A stretch of DNA of 64,000 nucleotides from JAJXWB01 sp039808645 (GCA_039808645.1 JBDHTL010000002.1:1-64000), one strand, 5' to 3'. Counted from the first letter of the stretch, positions 33,197 to 41,930 are shown. Made by a program: numbers and translations. The notes: generated from the sequence alone by a model not told the origin.

Positions 33197-34056
33197 GCGG
33201 CGCCTCCGAGACGCTGGAGCGTCCGGCCGAGCAGGACGCGGGCAAGGCGGCGGCGCATGGTCGCCGGCGTCCGATCGTCCTCGGGCGGATCGATATCGGA
33301 ATCGAGGGCGGCCTGCGCGCTCCGGATGGCGGCTTCGTCGAGCGCGCCGCCGATCAGCGTCCTCTCGACGGACGTTGCGCGGGTCGGCTTCGGCCCGACG
33401 GACAGAAAGGCGATTCCGGCGTCGGTTACGCGGCCGGCGGAATCGAGCCCGACGCGCGCCGCGCAGCCGACGAGCCCATAATCGCCACGCCGCACGGCGA
33501 GTTCATCGAAGGCGCAGCGATCGGTGTCGCGCGCGCAGGGAACGTGGACGGCTGCGAGCAGTTCGCCGGGCTCCAGCGCGGTCTCGAACAGGTCGCGGAA
33601 GAAGTCGTCGGCTTCGACCATGCGCGCGCCTCCGGCGCCGACGATCTCGAAGCGGGCGCGCAGCGCGAGCAGCACGGTCGGAAATTCGGCGGCCGGGTCC
33701 GCGAGCGCCACGCTGCCGCCGATCGTGCCGCGGTTGCGGATCGCAGGATGCGCGACGAAAGGCGCGGCCAGCGCGAGCAGCGGCGCATGGCGCGCGATCA
33801 GCGGATTTTCCAGCATTTCGGCGTGGCGCGTCAGCGCGCCGATCCGCAAGGCGTCGCCCTCCACGGAAACGCCGCGCAGCGCGTCGATGTGGGCGATGTC
33901 GATGAGGACGCCGGGCGCCTGCAGGCGCAACGCAAGCGAGGGAATCAGGCTCTGGCCGCCGGCGATGAACGCGGCGTCGCCATCGGCGGCGGCGTGAGCG
34001 GCCAGCGCCTGCGCGATCGTCGAAACGCGCTCGTATTTGAACGCCCGCGCTTTCAC
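33193..34056 (-). CDS. Molybdenum hydroxylase FAD-binding subunit (CoxM family)
   Basis: This 287-residue FAD-binding subunit has both flavin-binding motifs: IAGGQSLIPSLALR and RNRGTIGGSVALADPAAE. The C-terminal CO-dehydrogenase flavoprotein domain follows. A GTG start at 34056 is chosen because GGGAGGAAG lies five bases before it and the protein then begins KARAFKYERVST; the ATG 75 bases upstream lies inside the promoter/operator. It is the first gene of an eight-gene operon ending with LivF. Confidence 0.92.
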   Translation of the reverse strand: MKARAFKYERVSTIAQALAAHAAADGDAAFIAGGQSLIPSLALRLQAPGVLIDIAHIDALRGVSVEGDALRIGALTRHAEMLENPLIARHAPLLALAAPFVAHPAIRNRGTIGGSVALADPAAEFPTVLLALRARFEIVGAGGARMVEADDFFRDLFETALEPGELLAAVHVPCARDTDRCAFDELAVRRGDYGLVGCAARVGLDSAGRVTDAGIAFLSVGPKPTRATSVERTLIGGALDEAAIRSAQAALDSDIDPPEDDRTPATMRRRLARVLLGRTLQRLGGAA

Positions 34057-34083
34057 GCTTCCTCCCGGCGTATGGCCTCTATT

Positions 34084-34103
34084 TTGTGACCATTTGGTTA
34101 CAA
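34084..34103. promoter_or_regulatory. Putative TetR operator for the molybdenum hydroxylase operon
   Basis: The inverted repeat TTGTGACC-ATTT-GGTTACAA matches in seven of eight arm positions. It covers the end of the -10 element and the transcription start region of the minus-strand promoter, so a bound repressor would block transcription. The TetR gene transcribed away on the other strand is the natural binder. The pairing is inferred. Confidence 0.6.
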
Positions 34104-34131
34104 AGTATCCGACGAGAGTGTAGAGTGTCAA
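34102..34131 (-). promoter_or_regulatory. Promoter of the molybdenum hydroxylase operon
   Basis: On the minus strand a perfect -35 TTGACA (34131-34126) and a -10-like TACTTT (34107-34102) are 18 bases apart. The likely start of the transcript lies about 40 bases before the GTG start codon of the FAD subunit. Confidence 0.6.
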
Positions 34132-34149
34132 TCCACCTGGATCGGCCTA

Positions 34150-34260
34150 TTTTTGAGCGGACTCGCTCAAGAGCGGAAAAGCCGATCGGTTTCAAAGTGT
34201 AGAGCGCGCGTTTCGCGAAAACCGGCATCCCGTTTTTCGCCGCGCGCTCCGGCTGGGATG
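34150..34260. repeat. Possible Rhizobiales intergenic repeat with short palindromes
   Basis: The order GATCGGTTTCAAAGTG, TAGAGCGCG, TTTCGCGAAA, ACCGGCATCCCGTTTTTCG and a closing GGGATGACGGG resembles dispersed intergenic repeats seen in many Rhizobiales genomes. It contains the perfect palindrome TTTCGCGAAA and CATCCC/GGGATG arms. It may also hold the promoter of the TetR gene. Identification is from memory of such elements. Confidence 0.35.
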
Positions 34261-34268
34261 ACGGGGAC

Positions 34269-35009
34269 ATGCAGAAGGCGAAGGACGCCGAACGTCCGAG
34301 GCGCACGATCGAGCGCGAGCCGGTGAAATCGAAGGCGGCGCCGCAACGCCGCACGAACATGCGCGCGGCCGACCGCGAGCGCTTCATCCTGGAGGGCGCC
34401 GTCCGATTTTTCGCCGAGCATGGCTTTGCCGGCCAGACGCGTGAACTCGCAAAGAGCCTGTCGATGAGCCATGCGGCGATCTACCGGCATTTCCCCAGCA
34501 AGGACGCGCTGATCGAACGCGTCTACGAGCACGTCTATCTCAGCCGCTGGAACGCCGATTGGGGAGCGCTGATCAAGGATCGCACGCGCCCGCTCGAAGT
34601 TCGACTCGTGCAGTTCTACCTCGAATATGCAGCCCGCATCTTCACCTATGAATGGGTGCGGATCTTCGTCTTTGCAGGACTGCGTTCGTTCGATCTGTCA
34701 GGCCGGTATCTTGCAGTGGTGCGGGAACGGCTGATAACGCCGGTTTGCATCGAGTTCCGCGCCGAATGCGGTCTGCCCGGCATTGACGAGGCGCCTCTGT
34801 CGGAACGCGAAAGCGAATTGTTCTGGGGCCTTCACGGCCGAATCTTCTATCTGGCGATCCGCAAATTCGTCTACGGCGTGCATGTGCCCGAACATCTCGA
34901 TGCGATCATAGAGGACGCCGTGCGCGCCACGTTCGCCGGCATGAAAACCAGCATTGCAGACCTTGTCGGGCCGACTGGCGAAGCCGTCCTCGCAGCGCGA
35001 ATCCGATAG
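34269..35009 (+). CDS. TetR-family transcriptional regulator
   Basis: This 246-residue regulator has a helix-turn-helix with QTRELAKSLSMSHAAIYRHFPSKDALIERVY, preceded by a 40-residue basic extension; a shorter start at an ATG 90 bases downstream is possible. The C-terminal domain is of unknown ligand specificity. It is divergent from the molybdenum hydroxylase operon, whose promoter carries a matching palindrome. It probably senses the imported compound or its hydroxylated product. Confidence 0.86.
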   Translation: MQKAKDAERPRRTIEREPVKSKAAPQRRTNMRAADRERFILEGAVRFFAEHGFAGQTRELAKSLSMSHAAIYRHFPSKDALIERVYEHVYLSRWNADWGALIKDRTRPLEVRLVQFYLEYAARIFTYEWVRIFVFAGLRSFDLSGRYLAVVRERLITPVCIEFRAECGLPGIDEAPLSERESELFWGLHGRIFYLAIRKFVYGVHVPEHLDAIIEDAVRATFAGMKTSIADLVGPTGEAVLAARIR

Positions 35010-35019
35010 TCGCGCCCCG

Positions 35020-35231
35020 GCCCGGCGATCGTCAGGTTCTGACCTTCGACCAGGCCTTCGCCCGCAAGGCCCGCGCACGTAGGCGAGGCGCGGCGCTATG
35101 CTCGCGGCCTGCTGCGCGGTGATGAAGCCGATGCGCGCGCGCCGCTCCTGCGCGGCGGCCGGTCCGAACGGGGCGGCCGACACGAGACCTAGAGCGCTCG
35201 AAACGAACGCGCGGCGCGTGAGCTTGCTCAT
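35020..35231 (-). pseudogene. Truncated, frameshifted ABC substrate-binding protein gene
   Basis: A good ribosome site (CAGGAGG) precedes an N terminus with a Tat signal, TRRAFVSSALGLVSAAPF, and the mature beginning RRARIGFITAQQAASIAPRLAY. The reading frame then shifts: the continuation AGEGLVEGQNLTI lies in another frame and matches the family pattern G.VEG.NL.I of ABC_sub_bind-type proteins. Nothing of the remaining 250 or so residues is left before the TetR gene. It is the 5' stump of a lost transporter gene. Confidence 0.65.
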
Positions 35232-35366
35232 GAGCGGTTCCTCCTGCCGGCGCGCCAACATGCCCGAACCTCAGCCGCAGGATTGGCCCGGACCGGGGCC
35301 GGGTCAACGATCCATTGGCGCCGGCGCCGCAGTATCGTCCGCGGATCGAAAGCCCGCTCCTCCGCG

Positions 35367-36242
35367 TCAGGACCGCTTGAAGCGGAAATCGAAGCCGTCG
35401 CCCAGGGGCGTTATCAGTCCTGCGGTGGGGCGGGGAAAATGAATGGGCAGGACGAGCGTATTGGTGTCCGCCACGCTCGCCAGAAAGACGCGACGCGACA
35501 TTTCCGACTGCTTCTGGTCCCAATCCACCCGCGCCGACCAGTGAACCTCCCGGCACTGGATCGCATGATGGATGAGATCGCCGGACACCACGGCCCGCTC
35601 CCCGCGCGAGTGGATGTTGACGCAGCAATGGCAGGGCGAATGCCCGGGCGTCGGCGTCAGCGTGATCGTCTCGTCGAGCGCATAGCCGTCGTCGACGAGC
35701 AGCGCCTGGCCCGCCTCGACGATCGGCAGGCAATTGTCCCGGAAGACCGAGCCCGGCGGGTCCTTTCCCTTGGCGCTTTCGCTCGCCCAGGCTTCATATT
35801 CCCCGCGGTGGAAGACATATCTGGCGTTCGGAAACGTCGGAACCCACCGCCCGTCGCGCAATGTGGTGTTCCAGCCGGTGTGATCGATGTGAAGATGCGT
35901 GCAAAATACATAGTCGATCGCATCGAAGCCGAGCCCAAGCGCGAGAAACTCGCGGCGCCAGCGTTCCTTGCCGGGAAAGTCGAAGGGCGGCGGATGCCCC
36001 TTGTGCTCGCCGGTGCAGGTGTCGATCAGGATGACGTGGCGTGGCGTTCGCACGACGAATGTCTGGTACGTAAATGGCATCAGGCCGGTGGCGGCGTCGA
36101 AAACCTCCGGCTCCATCGTCCGCAGGTGGCGCCTGAACACGTCGTCGTCGTAGGCGGGAAAGAAATCGACGGGCCGTCGCCACGGGCCTTCGCGTTCGAC
36201 GATCGCGTCGATCGTCACATCGCCGATCCGCGCCTGTTTCAT
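35367..36242 (-). CDS. MBL-fold metallo-hydrolase (lactonase-like)
   Basis: This 291-residue metallo-beta-lactamase-fold hydrolase has the metal motif THLHIDHTGWN (about residues 114-124), a later histidine in TPGHSPCH and an aspartate/histidine in SGDLIHHAIQ. There is no signal peptide, so it acts in the cytoplasm. The wording is close to proteins annotated as lactone hydrolases, but substrate cannot be told. Its start lies 19 bases after the LysR stop, so both genes are one unit divergent from the large plus-strand operon. A role in opening a lactone made in that pathway is a reasonable guess. Confidence 0.85.
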   Translation of the reverse strand: MKQARIGDVTIDAIVEREGPWRRPVDFFPAYDDDVFRRHLRTMEPEVFDAATGLMPFTYQTFVVRTPRHVILIDTCTGEHKGHPPPFDFPGKERWRREFLALGLGFDAIDYVFCTHLHIDHTGWNTTLRDGRWVPTFPNARYVFHRGEYEAWASESAKGKDPPGSVFRDNCLPIVEAGQALLVDDGYALDETITLTPTPGHSPCHCCVNIHSRGERAVVSGDLIHHAIQCREVHWSARVDWDQKQSEMSRRVFLASVADTNTLVLPIHFPRPTAGLITPLGDGFDFRFKRS

Positions 36243-36261
36243 GTGATCCTCGCGAATCCCG

Positions 36262-37257
36262 TCACTCGGCTGCGGGCAGCAATTCGTCCGGCCGGCGTTC
36301 GTAGCGCCGCTGCTCGTTCGCGTCGAGCAGCCGCACGCCGCGCCATTCGCCGGACATGACGAGGCGCGTGGCCGTATCCTGGATTTCGCGCGCGACGGCG
36401 GAGGCCGCCGGCGACAGCAGGTTCGCCGAGATCGAATGCAGATAGTTGCGGCGCGTGATGCGCGCGTCGGAAATCGACAATGCGCGCCAGCGCTTTCCGC
36501 GCGCGCCCTCGAGCTGCAGCGCGGACATGGGTTTGATCGTCGCGCCGACGCCGTCGTAAACGCAGCTCATCAGCAGCGAGAGCGAGTCGATTTCCGCGAC
36601 CACATGCGGCTTCAGGTCGCGGCGCTCGAATTCGGCCACCACGCGCCGGCGCAGCCCATGCGTGCTCGTCGGCAGGATCAGCGGAAGCTGCGCGACCTCG
36701 GCCACCGTCATGCTCGTGCAATGGGCCGGCGCATAGGGGCTGCTCTCCGGGAAAAGCACGAACAATTCCTCTTCGAGCAGCGCGGTGGCGTCGAGCTTGG
36801 ACGACACGTCGTTGGAAAAGAGAATGGCGAGGTCGAGCTGGCCGAGCCGCATCATTTGCGCGATGTGCCCGCTCATGCCCTCCACGACATTGAGCAGGAT
36901 GCCCGGATATTGCCGCCGGATGGCCTTCATCAGCGGAAGGCCGATGGCCAGCACCGTCGTGGCGGGCAGGCCGACCGACACCATGCCCTGGACCGCGCCG
37001 GCGTCCTGCCGCGCGATCGACAGCGCCTGATCCATCTGCCTGAGAACGAACAGCGCGTGGTGATACAGCGCGAGACCGTTCTCGGTCGGGGTCACGCCCC
37101 GCGAAGAACGCTGCAGCAGGGGTTTGCCGACCTCGTCCTCGAGCTTGGCGATCTGCTGGCTGAGCGCGGGCTGCGCGATGAAGAGGCAGCGCGAGGCCTT
37201 CGACAGGCTGCCGCTTTCCACGATCTGGGCGAAATAACGCAATTGGCGCAGGTCCAT
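36262..37257 (-). CDS. LysR-family transcriptional regulator
   Basis: This 331-residue regulator has the N-terminal helix-turn-helix (LRQLRYFAQIVESGSLSKAS, then AQPALSQQIAKLEDEVG) and a co-inducer domain from about residue 90. The wording is nearest to the Nac/Cbl branch. The last 40 residues extend past the usual end. It is divergent from the 13-gene operon beginning with aldehyde dehydrogenase and is its likely activator. The start MDLRQLRYF is chosen over an upstream ATG because it is the family start. Confidence 0.9.
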   Translation of the reverse strand: MDLRQLRYFAQIVESGSLSKASRCLFIAQPALSQQIAKLEDEVGKPLLQRSSRGVTPTENGLALYHHALFVLRQMDQALSIARQDAGAVQGMVSVGLPATTVLAIGLPLMKAIRRQYPGILLNVVEGMSGHIAQMMRLGQLDLAILFSNDVSSKLDATALLEEELFVLFPESSPYAPAHCTSMTVAEVAQLPLILPTSTHGLRRRVVAEFERRDLKPHVVAEIDSLSLLMSCVYDGVGATIKPMSALQLEGARGKRWRALSISDARITRRNYLHSISANLLSPAASAVAREIQDTATRLVMSGEWRGVRLLDANEQRRYERRPDELLPAAE

Positions 37258-37293
37258 GCCCGCAACTCCTCCCACGCGCCGGCTATATGCGGC

Positions 37294-37332
37294 GCTTATG
37301 GCGGCCAATCCAATTCCCTATTTTTGCTTATG
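37294..37332. promoter_or_regulatory. Direct repeat GCTTATG x2 in the LysR intergenic region
   Basis: Two copies of GCTTATG (37294-37300 and 37326-37332) lie 32 bases apart, about three helical turns, between the LysR gene and the aldehyde dehydrogenase gene. LysR proteins contact two or more sites with such spacing, but the usual T-N11-A palindrome is not evident. This is weak evidence. Confidence 0.25.
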
Positions 37333-37384
37333 TCAAACCGGGGCTAATGATCGAAGCGACAAGAAGCGTAGAGGGAGGCGATGG

Positions 37385-38839
37385 ATGGCGCAGGACGCCG
37401 CGCAACGCTCGCCGGTGCAGGAATTGCTGTCCGCAAGGCTCCTCATCGCCGGCGCATGGGCGGAGGGCGCGCGCGCCGTCGACATTCCCGACAAGTTCCA
37501 CCTCACGCCTTTCATGCAGGCGCAGCTTCCCTCGCGCGAGCAGGTCGGCCGGTGCGTCTCCGCGGCCGGGGCGGCCTATGCCGCCAGCAAGCTCGGGCCG
37601 CACGAGCGCGGCGCCATTCTCGACCGCGCCGCCGCGCGCATCGAGACGCGCGCGGAGGAAATCGTCGAAATCCTCGTGCGCGAGGCCGGATTTCCGCGCC
37701 GGGACGCGCTGGGCGAACTGCAGCGCTGCGCCGTCACCTTCCGCCTGTCCGCCGAAGAGGCGCGCCGCTTCGCCGGCGATGTCGTGCCGATCGGCGGCGC
37801 CGCCGGGCAGGCGGGGCGTCTCGGTTTCACCCTGCGCGTCCCGCTCGGCATCGTCTGCGCGATCACGCCGTTCAACGCGCCGCTGAACACCGTGGCGCAC
37901 AAGGTCGGCCCCGCGCTCGCCGCGGGCAATGCGGTGATCCTCAAGCCCTCGCTGCACACGCCGATGAGCTCCTGCATCCTGGCGGAATGCCTGATCGAGG
38001 CCGGGCTCCCGCGCGGGCTTCTCTCCGTGCTGCACGGCGACGCGGAAGTCGCGCAATGGCTTCTCGAGGAGCCGGCCGTCAATTTCTACGCCTTCACGGG
38101 CTCCACGCAGGTTGGTCGCATCATCCAGAAAAGCGCGGGTCTGCGGCGCACGCAGATGGAGCTCGGCTCGATCTCGCATTGCATCCTGTGCGACGACGCC
38201 GACCTCGACGCGGCGCTGCCGAAGATCGTCAACGCCAGTTATCGCAAGGCCGGCCAGGTCTGCACGTCCATCCAGGTTCTGCTGGTGCAGCGTCCGCTGC
38301 TGGGCGAGGTCGAGCGACGGCTGGCGCAACTCGCCGCTGCGCTGCCGTGCGGCGACCCCGCCGATGAGAAGACGATCGTCGGTCCGGTCATCAGCCTCCA
38401 GTCGGCCGAGCGGATCGACAATTGGATCGAGCAAGCCGTCGACCGCGGCGCGCGCAAGCTCGCGGGCGGGGCGCGCAGAGGCGCGGTCGTGCCGCCGACG
38501 CTGCTGGCCGATGTCGACGCCGCGACGCCGCTCGGCTGCCAGGAAGTCTTCGGCCCGGTCCTCTGCATCGCGCCGTTCGATACGGTCGACGAAGCGATCG
38601 CGCGGGTCAACGACACGCCCTATGGTCTGGCGACGGGCATTTTCACGGGGCGGATCGACGTCGCCTTGCGCGCCGCGCGCGAACTGCAAGTCGGCGGCGT
38701 TCATGTCAACGAAACGCCGAGTTCGCGCGTCGACGTCATGCCCTACGGCGGATCGAAGGACAGTGGCTTCGGCCGCGAGGGACCGCATTATGCGATCCGC
38801 GAAATGAGCGAGGAGCGCATGGTCACCATCCTGGCCTGA
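37385..38839 (+). CDS. NAD(P)-dependent aldehyde dehydrogenase
   Basis: This 484-residue enzyme oxidises an aldehyde to an acid. Catalytic cysteine lies in KAGQVCTSIQ, general-base glutamate in MELGSISH, nucleotide-binding FTGSTQVG and the late motif EVFGPVLCIAPF are clear. GAGGGAGG precedes the chosen ATG; the ATG four bases upstream is out of frame. As first gene of the operon, followed by a ThDP enzyme, it may remove an aldehyde produced by that carboligase or lyase. No CoA-acylating signature is seen. Confidence 0.92.
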   Translation: MAQDAAQRSPVQELLSARLLIAGAWAEGARAVDIPDKFHLTPFMQAQLPSREQVGRCVSAAGAAYAASKLGPHERGAILDRAAARIETRAEEIVEILVREAGFPRRDALGELQRCAVTFRLSAEEARRFAGDVVPIGGAAGQAGRLGFTLRVPLGIVCAITPFNAPLNTVAHKVGPALAAGNAVILKPSLHTPMSSCILAECLIEAGLPRGLLSVLHGDAEVAQWLLEEPAVNFYAFTGSTQVGRIIQKSAGLRRTQMELGSISHCILCDDADLDAALPKIVNASYRKAGQVCTSIQVLLVQRPLLGEVERRLAQLAAALPCGDPADEKTIVGPVISLQSAERIDNWIEQAVDRGARKLAGGARRGAVVPPTLLADVDAATPLGCQEVFGPVLCIAPFDTVDEAIARVNDTPYGLATGIFTGRIDVALRAARELQVGGVHVNETPSSRVDVMPYGGSKDSGFGREGPHYAIREMSEERMVTILA

Positions 38840-38870
38840 GGCCGGATGGAACAGGAACGGATGTGAGGGA

Positions 38871-40661
38871 ATGGCAAGGATGAAGGGCGGCGAACTGATC
38901 GCCGAATATCTGGTCAGGCAGAAGACGCCGTTCGTCTTCGGCGTCTGCGGCCACGGCAATGTCGGCATTCTCGACGCGCTCTACCAGGTGCGCGACAAGG
39001 TCGCGCTGATCTCGCCGCGCCACGAGCAGGCGGCAGGCCATATGGCCGACGCCTATTTCCGCGTGAAGCACGCGCCGGTGGCGACGCTGACCTCGACGGG
39101 CCCCGGCTCCGCCAACATCGTCATGCCCTGCGTGACCGCGATTTCGGATTCCTCCGCCTTTCTCGCGATCACGGCCAATGTGCCGACATCGCAGGCCAAC
39201 CGCGCGCCGTTCCAGGAGCTCTACGCGCACAACCAGGCGGATTTCGCCCAGGTGCTGCGGCCGGTGGTCAAGCGTTCGTTCCAGCCGAGCCGCGTCGAGA
39301 TGCTGCCGCTGGCGTTGCGACAGGCCTTCGACACGATGCTGACCGGTCGGCCGGGGCCGGTGAATCTCGACATTCCCTACAATGTCTTCCAGGAAGAGGC
39401 CGAGGTCGAAATCCCCGCGCCGTCGCACAGGCACGGCTCGCACAGGCCGAGCGCCAGCGAGGCGGACCTTCAGGCCGCCGTCGAACTGCTGGCGCAGGCG
39501 GAGCGTCCTGTCTTCTTCATAGGGCAGGGGACGACGCTGTCCGAAGCCGGCCCGGAGATGACGGAGCTGCAGCGGCGCTGGGGCATTCCGGTCATCACCT
39601 CGCCCAACGGCATGGGCCTCGTCCCGCCCGACGATCCGCTGACGCTCGGCTTCATCGGCCGCAACGGCGCCTATCCCGCGAACCAGGCGGGACGCTTCGC
39701 CGACCTCGTTCTTTGCATCGGCACGCGTTTCGACGATCGCTCGTCGTCGAGCTGGCATCAGGGCTATTCCTGGAACTTCCCGAAGACGAAGCTGCTGCAG
39801 GTCGACATCGACCCGCTCGAACTCGGCCGCAACTATCCGCCGACGCTCGGCGTCATCGCCGACGCGAAGACGTTTGCTTCGCAGCTGATCGGCGCCCTGT
39901 CCGCGCGCGGCGACGTGACGTCCGACAAATTCGCCGGCTGGCGCGCGGAGATCGCCAAGTGGCGCGCCGAATGGGAGGCCTTCGTTCGTCCCAATTTCTC
40001 GGCGGTGACGACGCCGATCCGTCCCGAATATGTCGTCGGCGCGCTGACCGACGTGCTGCCGGAGGACGTGATCCTTTCGCTCGACTCGGGCGTGCATCAC
40101 AATTGGTTCATGCAGTTCTGGCAGCCGCGCCGCGCGCAGAGCATGCTCAACAGCTGGGGCTATTCATCGATGGGCTTCGGCGTCTGCGGCGTTCTCGGCG
40201 CGCAGCTCGCCGCGCCCGAGCGCACGTGCGTCGCCGTCGTCGGCGACGGCGGCTTCATGATGGCGCCGCATGTCGTGGCGACGGCGGTCGAATACAATCT
40301 GCCCTGCATCTGGATCGTCTGGAATAATTTCGCCTGGGGCGCGATCCGCGACATCCAGTACGGCATGTTCGAGGGCCGCGAATACGGCACCGCCTTCTAC
40401 AAGGGCAACCAGGGGCCGGGCGGCGAGCGCTACAATCCGGATTTCGCGGCCTGGGCGCGCGCCTGCGGGGCCGACGGCGTGACCGTGACGCGCAGCGAGG
40501 ATCTGCGCGGCGCGGTCGAGACCGCGGTGAAGAACCGCCGTCCCTGCGTGATCGACCTGCATGTCGATTCCGAGGTGCGGCCGCCCTCGACGGGCACATG
40601 GGAGCTGCCGCCCATCCCCCTCAAGGAGCCCGTGTTCGGCAAGCCTTATCGCGCAAGTTGA
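38871..40661 (+). CDS. ThDP-dependent enzyme, acetolactate-synthase-like
   Basis: This 596-residue three-domain ThDP enzyme has the N-terminal catalytic glutamate in RHEQAAGHMADAY, the central DHS-like domain, and the C-terminal ThDP motif GDGGFMMAPHV with NN following. It is not Xsc and has no FAD-only signature I can identify. It may decarboxylate a 2-keto acid or transfer a two-carbon unit. The aldehyde dehydrogenase gene lies 31 bases upstream, and the binding-protein gene 30 bases downstream. Substrate unknown. Confidence 0.88.
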   Translation: MARMKGGELIAEYLVRQKTPFVFGVCGHGNVGILDALYQVRDKVALISPRHEQAAGHMADAYFRVKHAPVATLTSTGPGSANIVMPCVTAISDSSAFLAITANVPTSQANRAPFQELYAHNQADFAQVLRPVVKRSFQPSRVEMLPLALRQAFDTMLTGRPGPVNLDIPYNVFQEEAEVEIPAPSHRHGSHRPSASEADLQAAVELLAQAERPVFFIGQGTTLSEAGPEMTELQRRWGIPVITSPNGMGLVPPDDPLTLGFIGRNGAYPANQAGRFADLVLCIGTRFDDRSSSSWHQGYSWNFPKTKLLQVDIDPLELGRNYPPTLGVIADAKTFASQLIGALSARGDVTSDKFAGWRAEIAKWRAEWEAFVRPNFSAVTTPIRPEYVVGALTDVLPEDVILSLDSGVHHNWFMQFWQPRRAQSMLNSWGYSSMGFGVCGVLGAQLAAPERTCVAVVGDGGFMMAPHVVATAVEYNLPCIWIVWNNFAWGAIRDIQYGMFEGREYGTAFYKGNQGPGGERYNPDFAAWARACGADGVTVTRSEDLRGAVETAVKNRRPCVIDLHVDSEVRPPSTGTWELPPIPLKEPVFGKPYRAS

Positions 40662-40691
40662 AGCAACGAAACACAAAGAGAGGAGTGCGCC

Positions 40692-41930
40692 ATGAACAGG
40701 TTCGAGAGCACGAAGAGAATGATGCTTGGCGGTGTCGCGAGCGCGATCATGCTTGCTGCGGCGACATTGGCGGGCGGCGCTTGTGCGCAGGAGAGCGGTC
40801 CGATCAAGATCGGCCTGATCTATTCGAAGCAGGGCCCCGGCGCCTCGATCGGCCAGTTCCTCCAGCGCGGCAGCGAACTCGCCGCGCAGCAGGCGGGCAT
40901 GAAGGCGCTCGGCCGTCCGATCGAACTGATCTGGCTCGACGAGAACGGCCCGGAAGGCTCGCAGCAGAACATGCAGCGGCTGATCGACGAGAACAAGGTC
41001 GTCGCCGTCGTCGGCGGCAATTACAGCAATTCCGCGCTCGCCATGATGAGCGTCGCCAATCGCGCGAAAATTCCGCTGATCCTGCCGGGCGCTGCGGCGC
41101 GCGAAATCACCGGCAAGGACTGCAGCCGCTACACGTTCCGAACGCAGGCGACCGTGCCGGTGCAGATCAACGGCCTCATGCCCTACGTCCAGCAGGTGGG
41201 CAAGAAGGTCTATTTCATCACGCCGTCCTACGCCTTCGGTCAGGACATCGTGAAATCGGCGCGCGCGGGCCTGCCGGCCATCGGCGCGACGGAAATCGGC
41301 AGCGACGAAGTGCCGATCAACACGGCCGACTATTCCTCGTTCATCCTGAAGATCCGCCAGGCGAAGCCCGACGTCGTCATCGGCGGCCTGGTCGGCGGCG
41401 ATCTTTCGAACTTCCTGAAGCAGTGGAACGAGATGGGGATGAAGGACAAGGCGCCTTACGCCGCCGTGGCCGTCACCGACACCGACTTCTGGGACGTCGG
41501 GCCGCAGGCCTCGACCGGCATCTTCATCAAGCCCTGGTACTACGCCAATTCGAAGAACACGGCGGCCGAGAAGAAGATGATCGAGGACTTCCAGAAGAAG
41601 TACGGCCAGCCGCCTTCCGACAAGACCTGGTCGGGCTGGATCGCCATGCGCGCGCTGCTCGAGTCCATCGAGGCCGCGAAGTCGACCAAGCCGCAGGACA
41701 TCGTGACCTCGCTCGAGAAGTGGAAGAACACGGACGGCGAGTTCCCGTTCTATTTCCGCGAATGGGACCACCAGCTCGTGCGCCCCGCCGTCATCGTGAA
41801 GGTGAAGAGCAACATCACGGACAAGTGGGATTTCATGGACTTCCTGAAATACACGTCCGACACGCCCGAGAGCACCGAGAAGGCGTTCGGCACGAAGGAA
41901 GAAGTCGGCTGCAAGATGCCGGCGCTGTGA
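40692..41930 (+). CDS. Liv-type ABC transporter substrate-binding protein
   Basis: This 412-residue periplasmic protein has a Sec signal peptide (AIMLAAATLAGGACAQ) and mature words KIGLIYSKQGPGASIGQF, ENGPEGSQQNMQRLIDENKVVAVVG and ITPSYAFGQDIV. AGAGGAG precedes the ATG. It serves the LivH and fused LivMGF importer encoded next. The ligand is most likely the starting compound of the operon's enzymes. Confidence 0.92.
   Translation: MNRFESTKRMMLGGVASAIMLAAATLAGGACAQESGPIKIGLIYSKQGPGASIGQFLQRGSELAAQQAGMKALGRPIELIWLDENGPEGSQQNMQRLIDENKVVAVVGGNYSNSALAMMSVANRAKIPLILPGAAAREITGKDCSRYTFRTQATVPVQINGLMPYVQQVGKKVYFITPSYAFGQDIVKSARAGLPAIGATEIGSDEVPINTADYSSFILKIRQAKPDVVIGGLVGGDLSNFLKQWNEMGMKDKAPYAAVAVTDTDFWDVGPQASTGIFIKPWYYANSKNTAAEKKMIEDFQKKYGQPPSDKTWSGWIAMRALLESIEAAKSTKPQDIVTSLEKWKNTDGEFPFYFREWDHQLVRPAVIVKVKSNITDKWDFMDFLKYTSDTPESTEKAFGTKEEVGCKMPAL

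Noticed and set aside
30318..34056. Aerobic carbon monoxide dehydrogenase (coxMSL)
   Set aside because: The gene order matches, but the large subunit lacks the AYRCSFR loop of CO-oxidising enzymes and there are no coxDEFG genes, so only the wider molybdenum hydroxylase family is supported.
37258..37384. Thiamine riboswitch ahead of the operon with the ThDP enzyme
   Set aside because: The leader is too short and lacks the conserved THI-box words; the enzymes use the cofactor and do not make it.
38871..40661. Second copy of sulfoacetaldehyde acetyltransferase
   Set aside because: The ThDP enzyme lacks the Xsc wording seen at the start of the window, including the NYQWGAEK segment and the FRRDAMKKP tail.
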